Positions 35,031 to 44,037 of a stretch of 64,000 nt of DNA are shown here, piece after piece. This DNA comes from Arthrobacter sp. NicSoilB4. Lineage in GTDB: Bacteria; Actinomycetota; Actinomycetes; Actinomycetales; Micrococcaceae. The stretch's first letter is position 1; each line of letters starts with the position of its first letter. The stretch spans positions 124,001 through 188,000 of the forward strand of contig NZ_AP024653.1 of NCBI RefSeq assembly GCF_019977335.1, in the 5' to 3' direction. The translations under genes were made by a program, and so were the position numbers. The notes under the pieces are model-generated. The model saw only the letters and a program-made list of their open reading frames with translations. It did not search any database and was not told where the DNA came from.

Positions 35031-35963
35031 ATGGATTCCCTCGCAGCAGCCCCCGGAACCGGACCCGCGACCTCGCCCCTGCCCGTACTGCGCAAGTCGC
35101 GCCCGGCAGCGCAATTCAAGGATCTCCCGACGGACCGGACGCTCGTGATGGGAATCCTGAACGTCACCCCGGATTCCTTCAGCGACGGCGGCAAGCACGC
35201 CACCGCGGACACGGCCATCGCGGCCGGCCTGCGGATGTTCTACGGCGGAGCGGACATCATCGACGTCGGGGGCGAATCCACCCGCCCGGGAGCGGCCGAG
35301 GTCGGCGCCGAGGAAGAACAGCGGCGGGTGCTGCCCGTGATCCAGGCGCTGGTGAAGGCAGGTGCCCTGGTCAGTATCGACACCACGCACGCCGCCACGG
35401 CTGCGGCGGCGCTCGACGCCGGGGCCGCGATCATCAACGATGTGTCCGGACTTAGCATGGAGCCGGAAATGGCCGAACTCGTGGCACGCAGCAAGGCCCC
35501 GTACGTCCTCACCCACCGCCGCGGCAACGCCAGCACGATGGACTCCCTGGCTGAATACGGGAACGTGGCGGATGAAGTTGCGGCCGAGCTGGCCGGTGTC
35601 CGCGACAAGCTGTACGCGGCCGGCGTCGCCCCGGAGCAAATCATCCTGGACCCGGGACTTGGCTTCTCGAAGAACGAGGAGCAGAACTGGGAACTCCTCC
35701 AGCGCCTGGACGTCCTGCAGGCCATGGGCCACAAAGTCCTGGTGGCGGCCTCCCGCAAGCGCTTCCTCGGCAGCCTCCTGACCGTGGCCGGCAAGGCCGC
35801 CCCGCCGGCCGAACGCGACGCCGCCACGGCCGCCGTGACCGCCATCAGCGCCTACCGGGGCGCCTGGGCTGTCCGCGTGCATGACGTCGGGCCCAGCCTC
35901 GACGCCGTCAAAACCGCAGCACGCATGGCTCCGCCCCTGCCGGCTGCCCCCGGCCACGGCTGA
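35031..35963 (+). CDS. folP: dihydropteroate synthase
   Basis: Joins hydroxymethyl-dihydropterin pyrophosphate with p-aminobenzoate; this is the sulfonamide target. 310 aa, with about 45 extra N-terminal residues before LVMGILNVTPDSFSDGGKH. Other marks are IIDVGGESTRPGA, ALVSIDTTHAATA, IINDVSG, and the C-terminal LVAASRKRFLG. The ATG at 35031 has GGAAGGTAAGAACACAGAACA upstream, partly within the folE stop region. The frame ends 15 bases before folB. Confidence 0.95.
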   Translation: MDSLAAAPGTGPATSPLPVLRKSRPAAQFKDLPTDRTLVMGILNVTPDSFSDGGKHATADTAIAAGLRMFYGGADIIDVGGESTRPGAAEVGAEEEQRRVLPVIQALVKAGALVSIDTTHAATAAAALDAGAAIINDVSGLSMEPEMAELVARSKAPYVLTHRRGNASTMDSLAEYGNVADEVAAELAGVRDKLYAAGVAPEQIILDPGLGFSKNEEQNWELLQRLDVLQAMGHKVLVAASRKRFLGSLLTVAGKAAPPAERDAATAAVTAISAYRGAWAVRVHDVGPSLDAVKTAARMAPPLPAAPGHG

Positions 35964-35978
35964 ACCGACAGACCAGCC

Positions 35979-36347
35979 ATGGATCAGATCACGCTGAGCG
36001 GCGTCACCGCCGTCGGCCATCACGGAGTGTTTGATTTCGAGCGGCGCAACGGCCAGCCGTTCGTCGTCGATGCCGTACTGCACCTGGACTTCAGCCGCGC
36101 CGCCGCCTCCGACGACGTCCTGGACACCGCCCACTACGGTGAAGTGGCAGAGTGCATCCGGGGCTGGATCACGGGGGATCCGCTAAACCTGATCGAGGCG
36201 CTGGCCGTGCGGATCGCCGAGGACGTGCTGCGGAAGTTCCCCGTCGCCGCGGTGGACGTCACCGTGCACAAACCCAAGGCTCCGATCGAAGTCGAGTTCG
36301 GCGATGTCTCCGTCAGTGTCCGGCGGACCCGGCAGGAGCAGCCATGA
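35979..36347 (+). CDS. folB: dihydroneopterin aldolase
   Basis: Converts dihydroneopterin to hydroxymethyl-dihydropterin and glycolaldehyde (122 aa). It has MDQITLSGVTAVGHHGVFDFERRNGQPFVVDAVLHLD, with the catalytic region and tetrameric fold of the family, and LIEALAVRIAEDVL and VHKPKAPIEVEFGDVSV near the end. Its TGA overlaps the ATG of folK by four bases (ATGA), so the two are translationally coupled. Confidence 0.95.
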   Translation: MDQITLSGVTAVGHHGVFDFERRNGQPFVVDAVLHLDFSRAAASDDVLDTAHYGEVAECIRGWITGDPLNLIEALAVRIAEDVLRKFPVAAVDVTVHKPKAPIEVEFGDVSVSVRRTRQEQP

Positions 36348-36871
36348 ACTACACCCGGGCCGTCCTCGCGCTCGGCAGCAACCTGGGGGCGCGGAGCGAC
36401 ACGCTCTCGGCGGCGGTCGCGGACATCGTCGACCCGCCCGAGGTACGGCTCCTGGCGATTTCGCCGATCGTCCAGACGAAAGCCGTCGGCGGACCTTCCG
36501 GCCAGCCGGACTTCCTCAACATGGTGATCGCGGTGGAGACAACCCTGACACCCCTTGAACTGCTGCAGCACTGCCACGCAGTGGAACAAAAGCACCTCCG
36601 CGTCCGCGAAGTGCACTGGGGCCCGCGCACGCTCGATGTCGACATCATCACCTACGGGGACCTGGTCAGCTCCGACCCGGACCTGACCCTGCCGCACCCC
36701 CGCGCGGCCCAGCGGGCCTTCGTGTTGTATCCGTGGTCGCTCATAGACCCGGCGGCCGAGCTCGATGGCGAACGCGTGGGCGAACTGGCAGCCAAAGCAG
36801 CGGATTTTGCCGACCTCGTGCCGTTCGACGGGTTCGAAAACCTCCACGGCGTGGCCGGGGTGGTGGAGTGA
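36344..36871 (+). CDS. folK: hydroxymethyl-dihydropteridine pyrophosphokinase
   Basis: Transfers pyrophosphate from ATP to 6-hydroxymethyl-dihydropterin (175 aa). The motifs are AVLALGSNLGARSDTL, GGPSGQPDFLNMVIAVETTL, the pterin/ATP site WGPRTLDVDIITYGD, and LPHPRAAQRAFVLYPW. The ATG at 36344 has GGCAGGAGCAGCC upstream and overlaps the folB stop. The TGA overlaps the DUF3180 start by one base. Confidence 0.95.
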   Translation: MNYTRAVLALGSNLGARSDTLSAAVADIVDPPEVRLLAISPIVQTKAVGGPSGQPDFLNMVIAVETTLTPLELLQHCHAVEQKHLRVREVHWGPRTLDVDIITYGDLVSSDPDLTLPHPRAAQRAFVLYPWSLIDPAAELDGERVGELAAKAADFADLVPFDGFENLHGVAGVVE

Positions 36872-37392
36872 TGAAGCTGACCAACCCCCTGACCCTGCTT
36901 GTCATCGGTTCTGCGGTGGGGGTCCTCGGCTGGCTCGCCGCCGTGCTGACCACCCGCTACGGCCTGAACACCCCTGTGCTGCCCCTCACCGGCCTCATCA
37001 CGATGGCTGTGATCGTTGTGCTCACCCTCGTGCTGGGCATCAGGGTGCGCCGCTGGCGCAACGGCAACAAGAAGAAAATGCTCAACCCCATCCTGGCTGC
37101 CTGGACACTGGTCCTCGCCCAGGCCTGCGCCTACACCGGCAGCGTGCTGCTGGGCTGGCATGCCGGGATCTTCGTTGACCAGCTGCGGCTCTGGAACCTG
37201 CGCAGCGACCAGACACTCGCCTGGCAGGCCCTGATCATGGCCGGCGGCGGCCTGGCCATGATCGTGGTCGGCCTGATGGTGGAACGGTTCTGTCGGATAC
37301 CCCCAGAGGACGGCGAGGGCGAGTCGGCCCCGGGTCTGCAGGAAAAGCGCAAGCCCAAGTCGGAAGGCGAATATGCGTACCGAGGCGATTGA
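36871..37392 (+). CDS. DUF3180 membrane protein
   Basis: Membrane protein of 173 aa in the DUF3180 group, found after folK in many actinobacteria. It has four hydrophobic helices (TLLVIGSAVGVLGWLAAVL, LITMAVIVVLTLVLGI, WTLVLAQACAYTGSVLLGW, ALIMAGGGLAMIVVGLMV), a basic loop RRWRNGNKKK after the second, and a charged C-terminal tail. It overlaps folK by one base and the next gene by 20 bases. Function unknown; its constant place suggests a tie to the folate/pantothenate run rather than proving it. Confidence 0.85.
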   Translation: MKLTNPLTLLVIGSAVGVLGWLAAVLTTRYGLNTPVLPLTGLITMAVIVVLTLVLGIRVRRWRNGNKKKMLNPILAAWTLVLAQACAYTGSVLLGWHAGIFVDQLRLWNLRSDQTLAWQALIMAGGGLAMIVVGLMVERFCRIPPEDGEGESAPGLQEKRKPKSEGEYAYRGD

Positions 37393-37885
37393 CCCTCCGG
37401 GCATCACGTGGCTGCGCGTCTCACCGAAGTACGTCACGGTACGCCTCGCAGGCTGGGCGCTTGGCAACCTCATCGTGGTGGGGCTGCTGTGCGTTCCCCT
37501 CATCCTTGTCCTCAACGGCTTTTGGCAGTCGTTCCCGCTCTGGCTGGCCGTTGCCATCCCTGCGGTGATGCTGTTCGTGGCACTGTGGCGGCTCCTGCTC
37601 ATTCCCCGCCAGGTGCGGTCCATCGGCTACGCCGAACGCGAGGATGACCTTCTCATCCGCCGCGGCATCTTCTTCCAGCGCACCCTCGTGGTCCCTTACG
37701 GCCGCATGCAGTACGTGGACATCGGCGCCGGACCGGTGGAACGCGGGCTCGGGCTGTGCACGCTGAAACTGCACACCGCCTCCGCCGGCACCAACGCGGA
37801 AATCCCAGGCCTGCCCGCCGCGGAAGGGGCGCGGCTCCGGGAGCAGCTCTCCGCCCGTGGCGAAGCCCGGCTGGCCGGGCTGTGA
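37373..37885 (+). CDS. bacterial PH-domain membrane protein (YdbS-like)
   Basis: Protein of 170 aa with two membrane helices (NLIVVGLLCVPLILVLNGF and FPLWLAVAIPAVMLFVALW) followed by one bPH2 (DUF304) domain: YAEREDDLLIRRGIFFQRTLVVPYGRMQYVDIGAGPVERGLGL. The ATG at 37373 lies inside the end of the DUF3180 gene. It pairs with the larger PH gene downstream, as YdbS and YdbT do in Bacillus. Function unknown; membrane-associated. Confidence 0.85.
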   Translation: MRTEAIDPPGITWLRVSPKYVTVRLAGWALGNLIVVGLLCVPLILVLNGFWQSFPLWLAVAIPAVMLFVALWRLLLIPRQVRSIGYAEREDDLLIRRGIFFQRTLVVPYGRMQYVDIGAGPVERGLGLCTLKLHTASAGTNAEIPGLPAAEGARLREQLSARGEARLAGL

Positions 37886-37905
37886 CGGTTCGCCGTGCAG
37901 GCCAC

Positions 37906-37958
37906 GCAGTGAAAACCACAGCAGTGAAGGAACAGCAGTGAAGGCACAGCAGTGAAGG
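37906..37958 (+). repeat. four-copy tandem repeat containing GTGAA
   Basis: GCAGTGAA recurs at 37906, 37921, 37935 and 37949 (14-15 base period, the last three as CAGCAGTGAAGG) between the two PH genes. Each unit holds a GTG AAG, resembling the true start GTGAAGCCG at 37981. Confidence 0.75.
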
Positions 37959-37980
37959 CCCCCGCCGTGATGGGGGCACC

Positions 37981-39579
37981 GTGAAGCCGGGTGCCGCCCC
38001 GGCGGCCCCCGCCGGGGCCCAAGCGGGAACCCCGGACGGCGCGTGGCTGCGTGTGCACCCGGCCTCACCCTTTGTGCGCGGCTGGGTGGCGCTGGCCGCC
38101 ATAGGATTCTTCTTCTTCCGAGACACCTTCGAGCGGATGCTCCGGGGCGGGCCGTTGATCGACCAACAGCTCGCCGGCCGGGCGCCGTGGCTGCTGCTCG
38201 GCGGCGGTGTGCTGTTGCTGCTCACCGTCCTCGGTTACATCCTGAGCTGGTACTTCACCCGCTACCAGGTGGCGGAAGGCTACGTCCGGCTGAACACGGG
38301 CTTCCTCTTCAAACAGCAGCGGCAGGCCCGGCTGGACCGCGTCCAGGCGATCGACATCGTGCAGCCCCTGCTGGCCCGGATCTTCGGGCTGGCCGAGCTG
38401 AAGTTCGAGGTGGCCGACGCCGGGGAGTCCGCGGTGCGGCTCGCCTACCTCCGCATGGACGAGGCACGGCAGCTTCGCGCCGCGATCCTGGCCCGCGCTG
38501 CCGGTGTGGTGCCGGACCCTGCGCACCCCGGGGAGGCCGCCGCAGAGGCGCCCGAGCACACGGTCCTGACCGTCCCGCCGCGGCGCCTCATCGGATCCCT
38601 GGTCCTGAGCGAGCAGAGCGTGTTCATTGTGGTCGGCGGTGTGGTTTCCGTGGCGCTTTCCGCCCTGACCGAGAACCGCAGCTTCTACCTCTTCCTGATC
38701 CCGGCCGCGCTGGGCATGGCAGCCGCGTACTGGAACGCCATCAACCGGGGCTACAACTTCACCGCAGCCATTTCCCCGGACGGAATCCGGCTGCGCTACG
38801 GGCTGCTGGACACACAGGCGCAGACCCTGCCGCCGGGCCGGATCCAGGCGCTGCGGGTCAGCCAGCCGCCCCTCTGGCGGATCTTCGGCTGGTACCGGAT
38901 CCAAGTCAATGTGGCCGGCTACGGTGCGGCCGGAGTCGACGGCGAGAGCTCATCGCGGACCACGCTGCTTCCGGTGGGGAAGTTCCCCGACGTGCTCACC
39001 ATGCTCTCCCTCGTCCTGCCCGACCCGGGCACACCGGACCCGGTGGGGACCTTCAGGGCCGGCATCACCGGCATCGCAGGCCCGGACGAGACCAGGGGGA
39101 GTGCGGGGGAGCCCGGAGCGGACGACGCCGGCTTCGTCACCACCCCGCGGCGCGCCCGGCTGCTCGCGCCCCTGGGCTGGCGCCGCAACGGCTTCACCGC
39201 CACCGACACGGCCCTGCTGATCCGCTCGGGCCGCTGGTGGCGGCACCTCGTTGTGGTCCCGCACCAACGCACCCAATCCATGGCGCTGGAGCAAGGCCCC
39301 CTGGCGCGGCGATTCCGCGTAGCGGACCTTGTCCTGCACACGACGGCCGGGCCGGTGTCCCCGCGGCTCATCCAGGCCGGCCTCGACGAGGGGCGCGCGC
39401 TGCTGGACGCGCAGGCGGCCCGCGCCCGGGCCGCGCGCAAACGGCAGACCAGCGAGCACTGGCTGGACCAGGTCCGGGCGCTCTCGGCTGAACCGTTCCA
39501 ATCCGGCGATCCCTCCCGGACCGCAGAACTTTCCCCCACGGCAGAACCCAACAGGCAGGACGACCGGCAGCATGGTTAA
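37981..39579 (+). CDS. multi-PH-domain membrane protein (YdbT-like)
   Basis: Protein of 532 aa with repeated hydrophobic pairs and bPH2 (DUF304) domains. First comes a helix pair (WVALAAIGFFFFRD and WLLLGGGVLLLLTVLGYI) and a domain with QQRQARLDRVQAIDIVQPLLARIFGL. A second helix pair follows (near residues 218-250) with a domain GLLDTQAQTLPPGRIQALRVSQPPLWRIFG. A third, partial domain (WWRHLVVVPHQRTQSMALEQGPLARRF) is near the C terminus. The start is taken as the GTG at 37981, the only reasonable in-frame start after the tandem repeats. Its end overlaps the next gene by eight bases. Function unknown. Confidence 0.83.
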   Translation: MKPGAAPAAPAGAQAGTPDGAWLRVHPASPFVRGWVALAAIGFFFFRDTFERMLRGGPLIDQQLAGRAPWLLLGGGVLLLLTVLGYILSWYFTRYQVAEGYVRLNTGFLFKQQRQARLDRVQAIDIVQPLLARIFGLAELKFEVADAGESAVRLAYLRMDEARQLRAAILARAAGVVPDPAHPGEAAAEAPEHTVLTVPPRRLIGSLVLSEQSVFIVVGGVVSVALSALTENRSFYLFLIPAALGMAAAYWNAINRGYNFTAAISPDGIRLRYGLLDTQAQTLPPGRIQALRVSQPPLWRIFGWYRIQVNVAGYGAAGVDGESSSRTTLLPVGKFPDVLTMLSLVLPDPGTPDPVGTFRAGITGIAGPDETRGSAGEPGADDAGFVTTPRRARLLAPLGWRRNGFTATDTALLIRSGRWWRHLVVVPHQRTQSMALEQGPLARRFRVADLVLHTTAGPVSPRLIQAGLDEGRALLDAQAARARAARKRQTSEHWLDQVRALSAEPFQSGDPSRTAELSPTAEPNRQDDRQHG

Positions 39580-40480
39580 ACCAGGACGACTCGGCATCGG
39601 AATCGTCGGCGCCGGCAAGGTCGGCGCCGTCCTGGGCGCCGCGTTGCGCGGCGCGGAGCACGCCATCATCGGTGTCTCCGCGGTCTCGGACGCCAGCCGC
39701 GAACGCGCGGAAACCCTGCTCCCCGGTGTCCCGGTGCTGGACGTGCAGGACATCGTCGAACGCGCCGAACTGGTGCTGCTGGCCGTTCCCGACGACGCGC
39801 TCGGCCCGCTGGTCGAGGGTCTGGCGAAGCTGGGCGCCTGGCAGCCCGGCCAGCTCGTGGCACACACCTCCGGACGTTTCGGCGTCGGGATCCTGCATCC
39901 CGTCCGCGCCGTCGGTGCCGTCCCGCTGGCGCTGCACCCCGCGATGACGTTCACCGGGATGAGCCTGGACCTCACCCGGCTGCTGGACTGCACCTTTGGC
40001 GTCACGGCGGATGCTGCAATGCTGCCCATCGCACAGGCCCTTGTCGTGGAGATGGGGGCGGAGCCCGTCGCCATCGCGGAAGCCGACCGCACGCTCTACC
40101 ATGCCGCCCTCGCCCACGGCTCGAACCACCTCGTCACCCTCGTGGCGCAGGCCTCGGAGTTGCTCCGGGAGGTCGGCGTCGATGCCCCTGAACGGATGCT
40201 TGGCCCGCTGCTGCGCGCGACCCTGGAAAACGCCCTCGCCTCGGGCGAATCGGCACTGACCGGGCCGGTGGCCCGCGGCGATGCGGGCACCGTGGCAGCA
40301 CACGCCGAGTCCCTGCGGGAGCACGACGGCGGCTCCGGCGGCGATATTCTGGAGGCGTACCTGGCCATGGCCCGGGCGACCGCCCGCCGGGCAGGACGCC
40401 GCGGGCTGCTGAAGCCGGAGCAACTCGACGCCATCGCGCAGGCGCTCGAGGGCCCCGGCCACGACGGCCGGCAACCCTAA
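39572..40480 (+). CDS. Rossmann-like/DUF2520 oxidoreductase-like protein
   Basis: 302-aa protein with an N-terminal Rossmann domain ([22 protein letters not shown]) and a C-terminal DUF2520 helical domain ([50 protein letters not shown]). It resembles ketopantoate reductase and 6-phosphogluconate dehydrogenase folds. It lies directly upstream of panC, 14 bases between, and overlaps the PH gene by eight bases. In several actinobacteria this neighbour of panC is suggested to take part in pantothenate synthesis; a ketopantoate reductase role is a hypothesis, not shown. Confidence 0.85.
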   Translation: MVKPGRLGIGIVGAGKVGAVLGAALRGAEHAIIGVSAVSDASRERAETLLPGVPVLDVQDIVERAELVLLAVPDDALGPLVEGLAKLGAWQPGQLVAHTSGRFGVGILHPVRAVGAVPLALHPAMTFTGMSLDLTRLLDCTFGVTADAAMLPIAQALVVEMGAEPVAIAEADRTLYHAALAHGSNHLVTLVAQASELLREVGVDAPERMLGPLLRATLENALASGESALTGPVARGDAGTVAAHAESLREHDGGSGGDILEAYLAMARATARRAGRRGLLKPEQLDAIAQALEGPGHDGRQP

Positions 40481-40494
40481 GGAAGGTCCATAAC

Positions 40495-41394
40495 TTGGCG
40501 ATCCAACTCGTGACCACGGCTGCCCGGCTCCGCACGGAAAGCGCCCGGCTGCTCAAGGCGAAGGGCGGCACCTCGCAGGGCCTGGTGCCCACCATGGGGG
40601 CGCTGCACGAGGGCCACGCCGAGCTGGCGCGCACCGCCGTCGAGGAGAACGATGTGGTGGTGGTGAGTATTTTCGTGAACCCGCTGCAGTTCGGCGAGGC
40701 CGTGGACCTTGAACGGTACCCCCGGACCCTGGACGCGGATCTGGCGCTCCTGGACGCCGCGGGCGTGGACCTGGTGTTCGCTCCGGACGTGGACGAGGTC
40801 TATCCCGGCGGGGAACCCCTGGTCCGGATCAGCGCGGGCCCGATGGCCGGGAAGTGGGAGGGCGCCTCCCGCCCCGGGCATTTCGACGGCGCCCTGACCG
40901 TGGTGGCCAAACTGCTGCACTACGGAATGCCCGGCGCGGCAGCCGGGGCCGAATTGCCTGCCTACCGGGCGTATTTCGGCCAGAAGGACGCCCAGCAGCT
41001 GGCCCTGGTCCAGCGCATGGTGGCCGACCTGAACTTCCCCGTGGAGATCATCCCGGTGCCGATTGTGCGCTCCGCGGACGGGCTGGCACTGTCCAGCCGC
41101 AACCGCTTCCTCTCCGCCGAGGAACGCGAGGCGGCGCTGGTGCTCTCGCGGGCCCTCCGGCTCATCGAGGAGCGGGCCAACGCCCACCAGCCGCTGGACC
41201 TTGAGTCGGTGCAGGCGCTCGTGGAGTCCCAGCCGCTCGTGGACCTGGACTATCTCGACGTCGTGGACCCCCGCACCCTCGAACCTCTCGCGGAGAACTG
41301 CCGGGACACACCGTTCCGCGGCGAGGGCCTGGCGCTCATTGCAGCCAAGGTGGGCCCGGTCCGGCTGATCGACAACGTCCCGCTGGACTCCTGA
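40495..41394 (+). CDS. panC: pantothenate synthetase
   Basis: ATP-dependent condensation of pantoate and beta-alanine to pantothenate (299 aa). It has [37 protein letters not shown] with the HxGH nucleotide motif, [27 protein letters not shown], and the KMSKS-equivalent ALSSRNRFL. The start is TTG at 40495, supported by GGAAGG nine bases upstream and no better codon nearby. It closes the folE-panC run, and no panB or panD is in the window. Confidence 0.95.
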   Translation: MAIQLVTTAARLRTESARLLKAKGGTSQGLVPTMGALHEGHAELARTAVEENDVVVVSIFVNPLQFGEAVDLERYPRTLDADLALLDAAGVDLVFAPDVDEVYPGGEPLVRISAGPMAGKWEGASRPGHFDGALTVVAKLLHYGMPGAAAGAELPAYRAYFGQKDAQQLALVQRMVADLNFPVEIIPVPIVRSADGLALSSRNRFLSAEEREAALVLSRALRLIEERANAHQPLDLESVQALVESQPLVDLDYLDVVDPRTLEPLAENCRDTPFRGEGLALIAAKVGPVRLIDNVPLDS

Positions 41395-41432
41395 GCAGCC
41401 CTGCCAGCCCTGCCGCCACGTCCAATTTCGGC

Positions 41433-41453
41433 CGCTGGAAATTTTCTCCAGCG
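41433..41453. promoter_or_regulatory. dyad upstream of the DHA2 transporter
   Basis: CGCTGGA-N7-TCCAGCG, with an A/T-rich centre AATTTTC and partly symmetric flanks, lies between panC and the transporter, 92 bases before its ATG. It may be a TetR-type operator or a hairpin after panC. Confidence 0.35.
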
Positions 41454-41544
41454 TCGGGAATTACCGCGGCGAATCCCGGGTTAGCACCTTCAGTAGCGGC
41501 TTTGGCCGCAGAATCCCACTTCAAGACTCCCTGAGGGAACCCCT

Positions 41545-43047
41545 ATGTCTACAGACGTCTCTTCAAAGACCCCCGGCGATCCCGTGGAGACCACGCCGGC
41601 CGCGCAGCCCCGGGTTGCCGGCGGGGCTGCCGAACTCCCGGCGAAGATGTCCCGGGAATCGGTCACCGTCATCGCCACCCTGCTGGTGGCCACGTTTGTG
41701 GTGATCCTGAACGAAACGATCATGAACGTCGCCCTGCAGCGGCTGATGGTGGATCTGGGGGTCACCGCCCCGACCGTGCAGTGGCTGTCCACCGGTTTTA
41801 TGCTCACGATGGCCGTTGTGATCCCGACGACCGGTTTCATCCTGCAGCGGCTCACCACCCGTGCCGTCTTTATGCTGGCCATGGGCCTGTTCTCCGGCGG
41901 CACGCTGCTCGCGGCGCTGGCTCCGGGATTCGAAATCCTCCTGCTCGCCCGGATCATCCAGGCCGGCGGCACCGCGATCATGCTGCCCCTGCTGATGACC
42001 ACCATCCTCACCCTGGTCCCTGTGACACGCCGCGGCTTCGTGATGGGCAACGTCAGCATCGCCATCTCCGTGGCCCCGGCCATGGGCCCCACCGCTTCCG
42101 GACTGATCCTCGAGCACTTCTCCTGGCGCTTTATGTTCGTCTTTGTGCTCCCGATCGCCCTGGCGGCTTTTGCCATCGGCGCCCGGTTCCTGACCAACAT
42201 TGGTGAAAAAGAGAAGACCCGGCTCGATGTCCTGTCCGTGCTGCTCACCGTCCCGGCCTTCGGCGGGCTTGTCTACGGGCTCAGCCAGATCGGCGGAGGC
42301 GCGGGCGGCCCGGGCTCGCCCGCCATCATTGCCCTGGCCGTGGGCGTCATCGCCATGGTGGCGTTCGTCTTCCGGCAGCTGCGGCTGCAGAAGTCCGCGG
42401 CGCCGCTGCTGGACCTGCGGGCATTCACGTTCAGGATGTTCACGGTGTCGGTGCTGCTGCTCGTGGTGGCCATGATCGCCCTGTTCGGTGCAGTGATCCT
42501 CCTGCCGTTGTACCTGCAGGAGGTCCGCGGCCTGACGTCCCTCGAAACAGGGCTGACCCTGCTGCCCGGAGGCCTCGCGATGGGGCTGCTGGGACCGTTC
42601 ATTGGCCGACTCTTCGACAAGGTCGGGCCGCTGCCGCTGACGGTCACCGGCTCCTCCCTGCTGGTGCTGGCCCTGTTCCAGTTCTCCCTGCTCGACGCCG
42701 GCACTCCGGTCGGGTGGATCATCGCGCTGCACGTGGGCCTCAGCCTGGGACTGGCCCTGATCTTCACGCCGGCCTTCACGACCGGACTGAACCCGCTGCC
42801 GCCGCACCTGTATTCCCACGGCTCGGCCATCATGAGCACCTTGCAGCAAGTCGCCGGGGCCGCCGGAACTGCGCTGCTCGTCTCGATCTACGCGGTGGTA
42901 TCCGCCGGCTCAGGAATGGTCGCGGGCATGCATGCGGCGTTCCTCACGGCATCGGTCATCGCCGTGGCCGCCGTCGTGCTGGCCGCCATGATGCGCAAGA
43001 CCGCCGCCGTCGATCACCCCGCAGCGGAACACGCCGCCGCCCACTGA
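41545..43047 (+). CDS. MFS drug-type transporter, DHA2 family
   Basis: Proton-driven major facilitator (500 aa) of the 14-helix DHA2 (EmrB/QacA-like) group, probably an exporter. The N-terminal tail of about 35 residues is hydrophilic. Helix 1 carries VVILNETIMNVALQRLM, followed by TVQWLSTGFMLTMAVVIPTTG; the antiporter motif C region is NVSIAISVAPAMGPTASGLIL. The ATG at 41545 has GAGGGAACCCCT upstream. No regulator or membrane-fusion partner is adjacent. Substrate unknown. It converges with a hydrolase gene across the second palindromic element. Confidence 0.9.
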   Translation: MSTDVSSKTPGDPVETTPAAQPRVAGGAAELPAKMSRESVTVIATLLVATFVVILNETIMNVALQRLMVDLGVTAPTVQWLSTGFMLTMAVVIPTTGFILQRLTTRAVFMLAMGLFSGGTLLAALAPGFEILLLARIIQAGGTAIMLPLLMTTILTLVPVTRRGFVMGNVSIAISVAPAMGPTASGLILEHFSWRFMFVFVLPIALAAFAIGARFLTNIGEKEKTRLDVLSVLLTVPAFGGLVYGLSQIGGGAGGPGSPAIIALAVGVIAMVAFVFRQLRLQKSAAPLLDLRAFTFRMFTVSVLLLVVAMIALFGAVILLPLYLQEVRGLTSLETGLTLLPGGLAMGLLGPFIGRLFDKVGPLPLTVTGSSLLVLALFQFSLLDAGTPVGWIIALHVGLSLGLALIFTPAFTTGLNPLPPHLYSHGSAIMSTLQQVAGAAGTALLVSIYAVVSAGSGMVAGMHAAFLTASVIAVAAVVLAAMMRKTAAVDHPAAEHAAAH

Positions 43048-43059
43048 CGAGGTTAACCC

Positions 43060-43119
43060 AACGCGGGGTCACTTGTCGCCCATCCGGGTTCCGGAATGGG
43101 CGATAAGTGACCCCGCGTT
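43060..43119. repeat. palindromic intergenic element, copy 2
   Basis: AACGCGGGGTCACTT... and ...AAGTGACCCCGCGTT form a nearly perfect 28-bp inverted repeat around GTT, midway between the converging transporter and hydrolase stops. It shares its arms with the element at 26808-26875 and probably works as a bidirectional terminator. Confidence 0.85.
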
Positions 43120-43141
43120 GTTTGGTGCGGGCAGAGTGCGG

Positions 43142-43975
43142 TCAGCTGGCGAAGAACTCGCTGAGCGCGGTGATGAGCTTGTCCGGTGCCTTGTTGACGC
43201 CGTCGTGCCCCATGCCCGGCAGGATCGTGTAGCTGGAGCCGGAGAGCACCTCGTGGATCTGGGCGCAGGCCACACCGAAGTACGCCGGGCTCTTCTCCCC
43301 GACAATGATCAGGGTCTCCAGCGGCAGTTCCAGGAACGGCTCGGCCGGCATGTCCGCGGCGATGATGGCCTTGATCTCCCGGACACCGGTCTTCATCAGT
43401 TCGCGCATCTGCTTTCCGATCGGGGTGCCGGCGGCCAGTTTGTTCGCCAGCGTCAGCATGGACAGCGGCATCCGGGACAGTGCACTGCCCGTCTCGAGGC
43501 CCCGGAGCAGGACCGCGAGGGCGCGGTCGTCGTCGCCGGCCGCCGTCGCCTTCTCGTATTCGGTGGTCCAGTCTGCGGTGACGCTGTGGTTCACGGAGAC
43601 CGCAGGGTCGTAGACGGCGAGGCGTTCCACCGGCAGGGTGCGGGCGGCGTGCAGTGCCACCGCTCCGCCGAAGCTGTGCCCGAAAACGTCCGTGCTGGAG
43701 GTGTGCTTCATCACCGCATCGAGGTCATGGATGTCCACATCGAGGGTGTAGTCCTCCGGCTGCGGCGACGAGGAGCCGCGGCCACGGCGGTTGAACGTGT
43801 GCACCGGGCGCCCCAGGGACGCGCTGAGCTTCTGCGCGAAGCGGGTGTAGTCGGAGGCGGTCACCATGGACGCCGGAACGACGACAACGCCGGAGCCCGC
43901 CGAAGCAAGCTCGGCACCCGTGCTGAATAGCTCGATCGTTCCACCGTCGGGGGTTCTGATGTTCTCGCGGGTCAT
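43142..43975 (-). CDS. alpha/beta hydrolase (paralogue 1)
   Basis: Alpha/beta-fold hydrolase (277 aa). The nucleophile elbow is GHSFGGAVALHAART; the family's N-terminal part has VHTFNRRGRGSSSPQPEDYTLD, and the histidine is probably in ILPGMGHDGVNKAPD. It is clearly related to the hydrolase at 44712-45638 (same NRRGR-SSPQP-Y block and VYDPAVSVNHS versus TYDAAVSLSGN). The two flank thymidine kinase on the same strand. Substrate not identifiable. No signal peptide. Confidence 0.85.
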   Translation of the reverse strand: MTRENIRTPDGGTIELFSTGAELASAGSGVVVVPASMVTASDYTRFAQKLSASLGRPVHTFNRRGRGSSSPQPEDYTLDVDIHDLDAVMKHTSSTDVFGHSFGGAVALHAARTLPVERLAVYDPAVSVNHSVTADWTTEYEKATAAGDDDRALAVLLRGLETGSALSRMPLSMLTLANKLAAGTPIGKQMRELMKTGVREIKAIIAADMPAEPFLELPLETLIIVGEKSPAYFGVACAQIHEVLSGSSYTILPGMGHDGVNKAPDKLITALSEFFAS

Positions 43976-44037
43976 GCTCCGAGCCTAGCGGAGGCCGCAG
44001 CTACGGCGTAGTAGGGGGTCGACGCGGCCGTGGACGG

